Origin: Planctomycetes bacterium RIFCSPLOWO2_12_FULL_50_35 | GTDB lineage: Bacteria; Planctomycetota; Brocadiia; Brocadiales; Bathyanammoxibiaceae | Direction of reading: 5' to 3' | Assembly (NCBI GenBank): GCA_001828605.1 | Contig: MHZB01000021.1 | Coordinates: forward strand, 1 to 33,502 | DNA: 33,502 bases | Shown here: in pieces, positions 12,779-21,837 of the stretch | Numbering within the stretch: position 1 is the first letter of the stretch | Layout of the letters: the number at the start of each line of letters is the position of its first letter | Position numbers and translations under genes: made by a program | The notes under the pieces: model-generated | What the model saw: the letters and a program-made list of their open reading frames with translations, nothing else | The model's database searches: none | Told to the model about the DNA's origin: nothing

Positions 12779-13417
12779 ACTGCCCTCCTTTCGCTGAAAC
12801 ATCAAATCTCTCCCTCTCAACCTTTATTTGGGCATTATATCTCTGCCGTTGTCGTCATTTATTCCTGCCGTCATGGAGTGCTTCGCCTTAGTGATGTTGC
12901 AGGGAGTTTACACCAAATACAGCCTGTGTCAATAAAAATATTTAAATTTTTTTTGAGGTTTTTGTTTACGGAAACCTAAAGACCTCTGAGAAAGTGTTAT
13001 ATATTGCCCCAATCTCCCCCCTCTACAGAAAGGGTTAGGGAGAAGGTGTCACCCCAACCTCCTAAGTCCATCCATCTTAAGCAAATACGCCTGTGCTGGC
13101 AATCATCCCCACCCTGCCCCTCCCCCCGAGGGAAATCTCTGATGTAGCGTGCGAGTTTACCTCGCACGTTTAATCCGCCTTAGGCGGACAGACAAGCTGG
13201 CACGCTACAAAACAGGTTCTTCGCTTCGCTCAGAATGACAACAATGGTATTAGAAGGCTTTTCAGAAGTCTCCTATGGAGATAAAATCGAGCCCTCTACA
13301 ATACCTTGTATTTTTGCCCATCAGGTCTAAAATATGGGGGTGCAATGTCGTAACCCTTACATTATTATTAGAGCGTGGTAGACAAAAACACAGGGGTTTG
13401 CAGAGGTCTTCAGAAAA

Positions 13418-14506
13418 GTGACAAGAGGCATGGACGAAAAGATCAGCAGGAGACGGTTCGTAAAGGGCGCAGTAGCTGCCGGCGCTTCATTATTGGTAAC
13501 ACCGCCAGGGTTAATATCTCCCCTGGATGCGATAGAAGGCGATACCCCGTCAACCGGCTCTCTCAGAGTCAAAACGAGCAGGGTGGCGTTAATAACAGAT
13601 CCGGGCTCCGTGTATAACGACTCCTGGAGAATAAACAGGGAAAGGGTGGACGTCATGGTAGAACGTCTGCTCCTCAGCTTAACCGAAAGCGCGTCTATAG
13701 AAGAGAGTTGGAACAAGATTATACCCGCACTAGGCCCGTCAAGCCGCATCTCCATAAAGGTCAACTGCATTAACCCAAGACTACCCAGCCACCCTGAGGT
13801 AGCGCTTGCCATAGCGGAAAGCCTGGTAAAATCCGGGGTAAGGGATAACAACATAATTATATGGGACAGGAGCGAGGGCAACATAATAGAGGGACTTGTC
13901 AGGTGCGGTTACAAGATAAACACTACCGGCAATGGGATAAGGTGTCTGGCCGTCACCTCAAGGGGGGTGGGGTACGATGAGGACAACCGACTGAAGGTGC
14001 CTTCCGTAGACAGAGACTTTCCCGTAACAAGGATTGTCTCACAGATGTGCGACCATATAATTAATCTGTCGGTGTTGAAGGACCACGGTATCTCCGGGTT
14101 TACCGGAAGTCTCAAGAATTTCTACGGGGCCATACCCCTTTGGGATAAATTTGCGGTACTAGACGTAAAAAGGATGCATAAGAACCGTGCCAACCCACAG
14201 ATTGCCGAGCTTTACAATAATTCTCTGATCAGAGACAAGGTGAGACTCTCCGTGTGCGATGCCCTGCTGGGCTGTTATGAGGGCGGTCCCAGCGGCAGAC
14301 CGCAGTGGGCAAACCATCAACTGCTCGGCAGCCTGGACCCGGTTGCGCTTGACAGTTATGGGTTGGATATAGTAGATACAAAACGGCGTGAAACGGGTCT
14401 CCACTCCGTGCGTACACATGCCGGGTACATACGCACCGCCGCCGGGCTGGGGCTGGGCACCGATAATCTGGGAGATGTAGAAATCGTCCGCTCTGTCTTG
14501 GGTTGA
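13418..14506 (+). CDS. Tat-exported DUF362-family protein
   Basis: Twin-arginine leader ISRRRFVKGAVAAGASLL; CINPRLPSHPEVALAIAESLVKSGV, LSVLKDHGISGFTGSLKNFYG, LDPVALDSYGLDI typical of DUF362. Confidence 0.85.
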   Translation: MTRGMDEKISRRRFVKGAVAAGASLLVTPPGLISPLDAIEGDTPSTGSLRVKTSRVALITDPGSVYNDSWRINRERVDVMVERLLLSLTESASIEESWNKIIPALGPSSRISIKVNCINPRLPSHPEVALAIAESLVKSGVRDNNIIIWDRSEGNIIEGLVRCGYKINTTGNGIRCLAVTSRGVGYDEDNRLKVPSVDRDFPVTRIVSQMCDHIINLSVLKDHGISGFTGSLKNFYGAIPLWDKFAVLDVKRMHKNRANPQIAELYNNSLIRDKVRLSVCDALLGCYEGGPSGRPQWANHQLLGSLDPVALDSYGLDIVDTKRRETGLHSVRTHAGYIRTAAGLGLGTDNLGDVEIVRSVLG

Positions 14507-14637
14507 GACAGTAATCTTAGCCGCAAGGACAGGGGCAAGCTCTGTCCCTACATATATATATATAAACAAAGAACCTGTTTTATGCTGGATAGTAATCTTT
14601 TTGCCTGAAAGTTCTGAAAGAGTCTCCCAAGAGTATG

Positions 14638-14710
14638 TTGTCATTCTGAGCGAAGCGAAGAATCTCCAAAATACGAGATTCTTCGGTCGTTTCATTCCCT
14701 CAGAATGACA
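14638..14710. repeat. Imperfect palindromic repeat (TGTCATTCTGAGCGAAGCGAAGAATCT ... CTCAGAATGACA)
   Basis: Long inverted repeat; a half copy (CTTCGCTTCGCTCAGAATGACA) occurs near 13219-13240. Confidence 0.85.
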
Positions 14711-14876
14711 GTAGTGCAAACTTTTTCAGAGGTCTCTGCCCGATAATAACAAGAAATCTTTGATACGATAGTTGACTTTGTCGCTGTCAACGAAGTAAAC
14801 TTCGTTGTCTACAATAACACATACCTCAGGATGACAATTATGCAGGGTTTATGAATTTTCCGTCTAATCTACTAGT

Positions 14877-16433
14877 ATGAATAAAAGACATAAAAGCGCA
14901 TTGGGCATAGAGACCCTGGATGAGGCAGGGGAAACGGTCAAGGAGTCCATAGATTACGCAAACACTCTCAGTGGATGCAAGTATGCAGACATACGGCTGG
15001 GCCTGGCGGAGTGCAAGTCGGCCAGTTCTGAAAACGGCACCCCTAAGGGTATGGAGGAAGAAGTAAAGATATCCTTCGGCGTAAGGTTGGTGGCCGGTGA
15101 CATGCCGGCGTGGGGTTATTACGGCCAGCCACTGGGAAAAGCTGACCTGAGGAGACTCAGTAAGACGTTCCGCATGGGCATAAACAAGGCCCATCAACGT
15201 GCCCTGGCTAATTCAAGGAATAAGGCGGCGATGAAAGAGCTGGCGCCGTCTCTCTCCCCGGTGCGGCTTGCCCCGATTGAGGTCCGTCAGGACGTCATAC
15301 CGGCCGTCTACGAAGAAGACCCCCGCGGCGTCCCCTTAAAGGAGGTGCTTGCGCTTGCCGTAAAGATAACGAAGGAGATGCGGGCCGTCTCTCCCTGTGT
15401 CAAGTTTGCCATGATTAGCTTGGGAACTGGCATTTCAAGGGAATTATTTCAGAGTACAGAAGGGGCCAAGATAGACCAGTCCACCGCCCTCACCTATGCA
15501 CACTTATATGTAGTGGCTCAGAAAGGGAACACAATCCCGGAGACCTTTATAGACCATCTTGGTGAGCAGAGGGGATGGGAAATAACCAGAGGAAAGAACG
15601 TGTACGGCAAGAGCGCTTTGGACTTCGCACTTGAGCGCACCAGGGATACCGTTGAGCTTACCGGTGCAGATTTCCTGCCCTCAACGGATGAGCCGGTAGT
15701 GGTTGTAACGGACCCGAACTTTAACGCCTTGCTGGTACACGAGATTATCGGGCATCCAACAGAGGCCGACAGGGCGCTGAAGATGGAGACCTCCTATGCG
15801 GGCAGGTCGTGGCTACTGAGGGGTCTTACGGACAACGAGCTTGGTAAGCGGATTGGTTCGGAACTCCTGACCGCATTCTCTGACCCCGGCATGGAAGGCT
15901 ACGGATACTATAAATACGACTCCGAAGGCGTGCCTGCCAAGAGGGTGATACTCATTGATAAAGGTATATTTAAAGGTTTTATGAACGGCAGGGAGAGCGC
16001 AAACATAATGGGTATGGAGCCTAACGGCTCCATGCGTGCAACCGAGTGTCAGTACATGCCGCTGGTAAGGATGACAAACACCGTGATTGCCGCAGGGGAT
16101 AGAAACCCGGAGGATATCATTGCAGAGGTGAAGGACGGCTACTACGTGGTCAACAATCGCATACCCTCCATCAGCGAATCCAGGGAGAATTTCAGGATAT
16201 CCGCCCAAAAAGTCTACAGGATAAAAGACGGCAAGCTGGTAAAGCTGTACAGGGGCGGCGGGATAAGCGCAGATTCCAGAGACTTTTTTATGAACATTGC
16301 CGCCGTGGGAAACGACTTTAAGCTCTTCCCGATACCAAACTGCGGCAAGGGGCAACCCATGCAGGTTATGAAGGTGGGCAACGGCGGCCCTACCATCAGG
16401 AGTAAGGCCAGGCTGACCGGAGAGTATAAATGA
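14877..16433 (+). CDS. tldD: TldD-type metallopeptidase
   Basis: LLVHEIIGHPTEADRAL (HExxxH), GMEGYGYYKYDSEGVPAKRVILIDKGIFKGFMNGRESA. Confidence 0.93.
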   Translation: MNKRHKSALGIETLDEAGETVKESIDYANTLSGCKYADIRLGLAECKSASSENGTPKGMEEEVKISFGVRLVAGDMPAWGYYGQPLGKADLRRLSKTFRMGINKAHQRALANSRNKAAMKELAPSLSPVRLAPIEVRQDVIPAVYEEDPRGVPLKEVLALAVKITKEMRAVSPCVKFAMISLGTGISRELFQSTEGAKIDQSTALTYAHLYVVAQKGNTIPETFIDHLGEQRGWEITRGKNVYGKSALDFALERTRDTVELTGADFLPSTDEPVVVVTDPNFNALLVHEIIGHPTEADRALKMETSYAGRSWLLRGLTDNELGKRIGSELLTAFSDPGMEGYGYYKYDSEGVPAKRVILIDKGIFKGFMNGRESANIMGMEPNGSMRATECQYMPLVRMTNTVIAAGDRNPEDIIAEVKDGYYVVNNRIPSISESRENFRISAQKVYRIKDGKLVKLYRGGGISADSRDFFMNIAAVGNDFKLFPIPNCGKGQPMQVMKVGNGGPTIRSKARLTGEYK

Positions 16434-17884
16434 TTGGCATAGACGAACTACGGAACTGTGTCGGCAAGGGACTTGAGGCAACAAAAAAGGATGGGGTTGA
16501 GCTTGAGGTCTTTGCATCATGGAACGAGCTTGTGACCATGCGGCTCAACTACACCTCCGATATACCTTCAATGGGCGTGCAGGAACCGAAGTCCACCCAG
16601 TCCTTTGGTGTGGGTGTGCAAGCGGTCTTCAAGGATAAAGGCAAGGTGACGATTGGCTTCGGGAGCGAATCCAATAACCTCGGCCCACGGGCCGTCAGGG
16701 AGGCCCTCAGGAAGGCGCGGCGTTACAGGTTTTTCGACCCGGATTTCCGCTCCTTACCGTCTCCCGCAGGAACACCTACACTGTCGAACTATCATGACCC
16801 TGCGGCCATGGAAGCAAAAGACACGGACATAGTGGACCTGGGATGGAAGGCGCTCCGCGGCGCACTGACGGCCTTCAAAGAAAAAGGCATCTCCAAGTCC
16901 ATCATAGTCGGCGGGGACGTATGCGTATTAAAGGAGAAAGTGGCCATAAAGAGTACCATGGGGATAGACGAATTTGATGAATCCACCATTTTAACGGCCA
17001 CCATAACCACCATGGTGGAAAACGAAAGCGTTAAGGGCACTGGCTGGAGTACCAGCACCCACCTGCAGGGATTCGACCCTGAGGCGGCAGGGCGGGAGGC
17101 GGCGGAGAGTGCAATGCGTACTATAGGTGGAAAGAGGATACCCCCGGGTGTATACGAGGTAATATTTAGCAGACAACCTGTAACGGATTTGATTTCCCAC
17201 ATAATAGCGCCGTCTCTCAGCCTTTCATTTCTAAACGCATCAAATACCCCTTTCCTTGGGAAGCTGGGCAAGAAGGTTTGTTCGTCAAATCTGTCCATAT
17301 ATGACCATGGGGCCCTCCCGGGGCAGATTGCCAGTAAAAGGATTACCTGTGAGGGGCTGCCCACGGGCAGAACTGACCTGGTATCTAACGGACTGCTTGT
17401 GGGATTCCTGTCTAATCACTACCTCGGCCAAAAACTCTCAAACCCTGTCGCCACGTTTGAACCAAGGAACGGCTTCAGACTGCATGCCTTGGGGAGGGAC
17501 CATAACGTACAAGCGTCAATATCACCTACAAACATAGTGGTAGAGGGAAGAGAAGAGGTCCCCAAAGAGAAACTACTCTCAGGCATAAAAGAGGGCGTCT
17601 ACATAGGTAGAATATGGTACACGTATCCCATAAACGGAATGGCGGCGGGGGACTTTACCAGCACCGTTATAGCAGACTCTTTCCTGATAAGGGATGGGGA
17701 GATATCAACACCCCTTAAACCAAATACCGTCAGAATAAACAGCAACATAAACCACATCATAAATAACGTCCATTCCGTTACCAAAGAAAAGAAGGCCACG
17801 TTGGTTTGGGCGGCCGAAGAGGCGGTGATTGCCCCGGAGATAAGGGTAGCAGGCGTGAGACTGGACAGCATCGCCACATCTTGA
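16430..17884 (+). CDS. tldE: TldE/PmbA-family protein
   Basis: PmbA-like sequence; ATGA overlap with tldD (16430-16433); GVYEVIFSRQPVTDLI, NPVATFEPRNGFRLHALGRDHNVQASISPTNIVVE. Confidence 0.9.
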   Translation: MIGIDELRNCVGKGLEATKKDGVELEVFASWNELVTMRLNYTSDIPSMGVQEPKSTQSFGVGVQAVFKDKGKVTIGFGSESNNLGPRAVREALRKARRYRFFDPDFRSLPSPAGTPTLSNYHDPAAMEAKDTDIVDLGWKALRGALTAFKEKGISKSIIVGGDVCVLKEKVAIKSTMGIDEFDESTILTATITTMVENESVKGTGWSTSTHLQGFDPEAAGREAAESAMRTIGGKRIPPGVYEVIFSRQPVTDLISHIIAPSLSLSFLNASNTPFLGKLGKKVCSSNLSIYDHGALPGQIASKRITCEGLPTGRTDLVSNGLLVGFLSNHYLGQKLSNPVATFEPRNGFRLHALGRDHNVQASISPTNIVVEGREEVPKEKLLSGIKEGVYIGRIWYTYPINGMAAGDFTSTVIADSFLIRDGEISTPLKPNTVRINSNINHIINNVHSVTKEKKATLVWAAEEAVIAPEIRVAGVRLDSIATS

Positions 17885-17958
17885 GAGGCGGGGTTTTGAC
17901 GCAGACCGGGTACTTGAGCCGTAGGGGCGCCCCTACAAAAATAATCGTTATGTAGGAA

Positions 17959-18057
17959 CAGTCCGCCTAAGGCGGATTGCTGGGAGACACACCCCCGTCC
18001 CCTCTTTTAAGAGGGGAGAAAGGGGTGTGTCTTAAATGCCCATTGACACAGTCAATG
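17959..18057. repeat. ~100 bp dispersed repeat copy 2 (first copy at 8465-8565)
   Basis: Near-identical sequence; differs by a few substitutions and a 2-nt deletion in the C-tract. Confidence 0.95.
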
Positions 18058-18064
18058 TCGTGCC

Positions 18065-18092
18065 GTAGGGGCGTATTACGATACGCCCCTAC
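18065..18092. repeat. GTAGGGGC...GCCCCTAC short palindrome
   Basis: GTAGGGGCGTATTACGATACGCCCCTAC. Confidence 0.9.
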
Positions 18093-19954
18093 GACTTATT
18101 GGAAGACGTTTTTGCCGTCGGAAAGAACGAGTAACTACGTTCTACCTCACTTTCCAGGATGACTTCCTTTCTGTACCTTGAAACAATACTGCCCCTGGTA
18201 ATAACACCTACAAGTTTCTTCGGGTCTTCATCGCTTACCACAGGCAGACTATTTATGTCCAGCATGCCAAGCTCGGTAAACACGTCCGCAAGGTTGGCGC
18301 TCGGCGTTACCGTAAGCGGGGCCCGAAGCGCCACGTCATTGGCGACAATAAGGTCCTGAGGACCCTCGCTGTGGATTACTGTACGAACCTGATGGAAACC
18401 TACGATGCCGTAGAAATTGCCGTTTTCATCCAGCACCGGAACCATGTCCATCTTACTCTTGTATAAGGTTTGCAGTACTTTGACAAATGATGTGTCCCTG
18501 GTGACGTGGGGAAAGTCCCTCTCCATAACGTCTGCAACACGCACCTTTTCCAGAAGCGAAAGGTCTTGCCCTATCTCTATACGTTCCCCGCGGCGTTTAT
18601 TCTTAAGCGTGTAAATAGAATACCTTAAGAGCCTCTTGGCCGTCATGGCGCTTAACACGCTGGCAAGCATTACGGGTACGACCTCATGATAGTCGCCCGT
18701 CAGCTCAAACACAATAAATATGGCCTGAATGGGGGCATGGGTCGCACCCGCCAGAAACCCCGACATACCCGCAACGCCGTATGCCTCTGCCGACGCTACT
18801 TCAAACGGGGCAATATGGTTGAACACCAGCCCAAAGGCACAACCCATCGAGGCACCTGCGAATAGAGACGGCCCATACACGCCTCCCGATCCTCCCGCCG
18901 CCAGGGTCACGGACGTCAGGACAATCTTCCCGAGACACAAGGCTATGGCTAAAGGTATACTGAAAGAATTCGGATTATAAAGCAGCTTGTCTATTGTCCC
19001 AAAACCGAGCCCAAAAAGCTGTGGAAGGAATAGACCCACTACGCCGACAATAGCCCCGCCGATAATGGCCTTTGTTATGTAATGGGCGTGTATTGACCCA
19101 AAGACATCTTCCATGGTGTAAAAGGTCTTGGTAAAACCGGTAGCCAGTACCCCGGCACACACCCCTAATATACAGTACAAGACCAGCTCCCACGAACTTT
19201 CCAGTGCAAAGGCGGGGACAAAAAAGGCTGGCTCATCCCCCAGAAAAATCCTAGCCATTGCCGAGCCGGCGACCGAGGATATCAGCACCGGTGTGATATT
19301 ATTTAACCCCAAATTCCCCAGTATAACCTCTGAGGCAAAGATAGTTCCGGTTATGGGCGCATTGAAGATAGCTGCAAGCCCCGCAGCGGCCCCGCAGGCC
19401 ACCAGGGTCTTCATGCCGTTTTCCGACAGCTTTAGTGTCTGACCCACAGCGGACCCAAGGACAGAGCCAACTTGTACACTGGGGCCTACCTGCCCCACAG
19501 ACCCGCCCGAGCCTATGCATATGGCGGAAACAACCGTCTTCACAAGGGCCACACGGGGACGCATTATGCCCGCCTTGCGCGCCATTGCAGACATGACTTC
19601 AGGCACACCGTGACCCTTGGCCTCTACGGCATACCTGTTGGCAATAAAAGCGGCCAGGGCAATGCCCACGCCGGGTATCAGCAGCACCAGCAGGGTTGAG
19701 GCGGTAAATCCTCCAAGGAAGTCGCTGACGTTGTGCGCACCGTCACGGGGAAAGCTGTCGCCTATATCCAAGAACAAGTAGTCGTTAGACAGGACTATAA
19801 GCCACCTAAAACCAACTATGGCTAAACCGGCGATTACACCCGTAAGCACAGCAGCCATCACCATAAAGGTGGGGCCGTACGCCTTCAGCCTCAGAATGGT
19901 TTCCGCAAATCTCTTTTCAAATCCCCTCGACCGGTTTTTCAAGATAAAATTCAT
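18089..19954 (-). CDS. CLC-type chloride channel with C-terminal CBS-domain pair
   Basis: KGHGVPEVMSAM, GSGGSVGQVGPSVQ, GGSGGVYGPSLFAGA; C-terminal DVMERDFPHVTRDTSFVKVLQTL and LTVTPSANLADVFTELGMLDINSLPVVSDED. Confidence 0.93.
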   Translation of the reverse strand: MNFILKNRSRGFEKRFAETILRLKAYGPTFMVMAAVLTGVIAGLAIVGFRWLIVLSNDYLFLDIGDSFPRDGAHNVSDFLGGFTASTLLVLLIPGVGIALAAFIANRYAVEAKGHGVPEVMSAMARKAGIMRPRVALVKTVVSAICIGSGGSVGQVGPSVQVGSVLGSAVGQTLKLSENGMKTLVACGAAAGLAAIFNAPITGTIFASEVILGNLGLNNITPVLISSVAGSAMARIFLGDEPAFFVPAFALESSWELVLYCILGVCAGVLATGFTKTFYTMEDVFGSIHAHYITKAIIGGAIVGVVGLFLPQLFGLGFGTIDKLLYNPNSFSIPLAIALCLGKIVLTSVTLAAGGSGGVYGPSLFAGASMGCAFGLVFNHIAPFEVASAEAYGVAGMSGFLAGATHAPIQAIFIVFELTGDYHEVVPVMLASVLSAMTAKRLLRYSIYTLKNKRRGERIEIGQDLSLLEKVRVADVMERDFPHVTRDTSFVKVLQTLYKSKMDMVPVLDENGNFYGIVGFHQVRTVIHSEGPQDLIVANDVALRAPLTVTPSANLADVFTELGMLDINSLPVVSDEDPKKLVGVITRGSIVSRYRKEVILESEVERSYSFFPTAKTSSNKS

Positions 19955-20357
19955 TTCGCCTACAAAATGAGACCTCTGAAAAAGTACAAAATTGAAGGTG
20001 TAAATGTAGCCGCACCTTTTATGGGTGCGTATAACGCAGGCTAAAGCCTGCGGCTACCCTTACATTAGATGATTAGACTACTTTTCCAGAGCTCTCTATT
20101 AATTAAAGATATTCAGGGTTCCGCCGGCGATAAACTATTGCCGCCGATGGCATAAGATAACCCCAAAGTATTGAAAATTCAATTTTGTTTAAGAAATACT
20201 AACTTTTGCAAGAGGTTAGGGGTGATATTTGCCCCGTATTTTTCAGGCAGCCTCACTCCACAAAACAAACTGGATTTTAGATTGACTTATTCCCCAGCAT
20301 ATAGTAGATTTGGCGGGCGTTTTTGGATATGTTTGATAGGCTAAAAGGAGGATACAG

Positions 20358-20546
20358 ATGCGTGCAAGGGTAGACCCAGACGTATGTACCGGCTGTGAAC
20401 TGTGCGTAACTACGTGTCCGGAAGTCTTCGAGATGGAAGATGACAAGGCCGTAGCCAAGACCAACCCTGTTCCGAAGACAGCCACTGAAACCTGTAGGCA
20501 GGCCGCAGAGGAATGTCCTGTAGAGGCTATAACAATCGAGGAATAA
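20358..20546 (+). CDS. Ferredoxin, single Fe-S cluster type
   Basis: DVCTGCELCVTTCPEVFEMEDDKA...ETCRQAAEECPVEAITIEE; RBS AAAGGAGG upstream. Confidence 0.93.
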   Translation: MRARVDPDVCTGCELCVTTCPEVFEMEDDKAVAKTNPVPKTATETCRQAAEECPVEAITIEE

Positions 20547-20577
20547 CAGGGGAAATATTCCCCAAATCCGTAGGATG

Positions 20578-20608
20578 GGCAGCATCCTCCACGATGCTGC
20601 CTTTTCTC
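20578..20608 (+). terminator. Rho-independent terminator after ferredoxin
   Basis: GGGCAGCATC-CTCCAC-GATGCTGCC-TTTTCTCTCTC. Confidence 0.75.
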
Positions 20609-20611
20609 TCT

Positions 20612-20737
20612 CTAAATCTTCCGCCCCCTAGCCCTCCTTCTCCTGATTACCGCCCTTCCTCCCCTGGTACTCATCCTGGCCCTAAAACCGCACACCCTTT
20701 TCTTCTTTAATGCACTCCTTCGTATCCTTACCTTCAA
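20612..20737 (-). CDS. rpmH: Ribosomal protein L34 (bL34), TTG start, 41 aa
   Basis: LKVRIRRSALKKKRVCGFRARMSTRGGRAVIRRRRARGRKI matches the L34 GFRARM.TR.GR.V..RRRAKGRK signature; GGAGG 6 nt upstream of TTG at 20737. Hidden inside the longer track ORF 20612..21034. Confidence 0.93.
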   Translation of the reverse strand: MKVRIRRSALKKKRVCGFRARMSTRGGRAVIRRRRARGRKI

Positions 20738-20786
20738 GGTGAATCCTCCAAAAAATATATTTGCAGAACCCTTCAAGCACCGCCGA

Positions 20787-20815
20787 TGTATATTGTAAAA
20801 TAAGCTTCTTGTCAA
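20787..20815 (-). promoter_or_regulatory. Putative rpmH promoter
   Basis: Minus strand TTGACA - 17 nt - TATACA. Confidence 0.5.
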
Positions 20816-20847
20816 GAACAGATCACCATAAGTTAAAGAAAAAAGAG

Positions 20848-20876
20848 TTGACATGCCCTGGCACAGCTGATAATAT
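20848..20876 (+). promoter_or_regulatory. Putative HU gene promoter
   Basis: TTGACA - 17 nt - TATAAT-like TAATAT, 90 nt upstream of the HU start. Confidence 0.7.
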
Positions 20877-20966
20877 TTTTCATCATTAGTTATTGAATAC
20901 CATAATCTTAGGCTACCTGTTACCGTATTACACGAGCGCCGTAAAACGGAGGGGGAGAGAGAACTT

Positions 20967-21266
20967 ATGCAGACTGTTACAAAAAGAGATATTTGTGAGA
21001 AGATAGCGAAGAAAACAAACAACACCCATACCACCGTTAAGGAGACGGTACAGCTGTTTCTTGACGAGGTAATAACTGAGCTTTCCCAGGGACATCGTAT
21101 CGAGCTGAGGGACTTCGGAGTATTTGAGATACGTCAGCGCGCGGCCAGAAAGGCGCGGAACCCACGGACAGGAGCCGAGGCATTCGTCCCGGCCAAGAAC
21201 GTCGTGGTCTTCAAGGTAGGTAAATTGATGAGAGAAAAGGTCGGCAGCGCCACAATGACGGCTTAA
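20967..21266 (+). CDS. HU/IHF-family DNA-binding protein
   Basis: TKRDICEKIAKKTN...VQLFLDEVITELSQGHRIELRDFGVFEIRQRAARKARNPRTGAEAFVPAKNVVVFKVGKLM. Confidence 0.96.
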   Translation: MQTVTKRDICEKIAKKTNNTHTTVKETVQLFLDEVITELSQGHRIELRDFGVFEIRQRAARKARNPRTGAEAFVPAKNVVVFKVGKLMREKVGSATMTA

Positions 21267-21369
21267 GCCCCCGGTCTTTTATAAAAAGTCTTTTGACTCA
21301 TCTAATTATACTGCCTGCTTAAAGCATCAAAAAGTAGTTCACAAGAAGGTCTAATTAACATTGATATAG

Positions 21370-21837
21370 ATGAAGATTGAAGAAGGTGTCGTAAGGTCCG
21401 TTGCCAATGGCAGGGCCGTTGTAGAAATAAGTAATATCTCATCAGAAGAATGCGCCAAATGTGGTGTCTGTGTCTCGGCTGGAGACATGGCGAGGCTCTT
21501 AAACGTAGAGTCTGTAACGGGACTTAAGGCCGGAGACAAGGTCTCCCTTAAAATAGATTCACCCTCCGTTTACAAAGGAATCTCTCTGCTTTTCCTCCTG
21601 CCCACAGTTTCATTCATCATCGGCTGCGTTGTGGCTACAAAAATAGAGTTTATCCTTCCCGATGCAATCAACGCAAGGATGGGGCTTACAGGGCTCCTTT
21701 TCTTTCTGACAAGCCTGGGCCTGGCAGCCCTGCATGACAGGAACATAAGGACAAAAAACCTGATCCCACCGGAGATACTGTCAGTGGAAAATGGGCAAAA
21801 CAATCTGGTGAAAGAGGACTATGCGGAAGGATATTGA
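21370..21837 (+). CDS. RseC/MucC-like (SoxR-reducing system) family membrane protein
   Basis: EEGVVRSVANGRAVVEI...ECAKCGVC, GDKVSLKI, two hydrophobic segments. Confidence 0.8.
   Translation: MKIEEGVVRSVANGRAVVEISNISSEECAKCGVCVSAGDMARLLNVESVTGLKAGDKVSLKIDSPSVYKGISLLFLLPTVSFIIGCVVATKIEFILPDAINARMGLTGLLFFLTSLGLAALHDRNIRTKNLIPPEILSVENGQNNLVKEDYAEGY

Noticed and set aside
15813-16520. 235-aa minus-strand ORF opposite tldD
   Set aside because: Shadow ORF; tldD/tldE translations have conserved family motifs and an ATGA overlap.
20100-20357. Possible fluoride riboswitch between CLC and ferredoxin
   Set aside because: GATGGC/CGCC fragments are present but the order and spacing of the known consensus are not; kept only as a generic hairpin.
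20738-21034. N-terminal part of the 140-aa minus-strand ORF 20612..21034
   Set aside because: Overlaps HU antisense and the divergent promoter region; only the last 41 residues (L34) are real.
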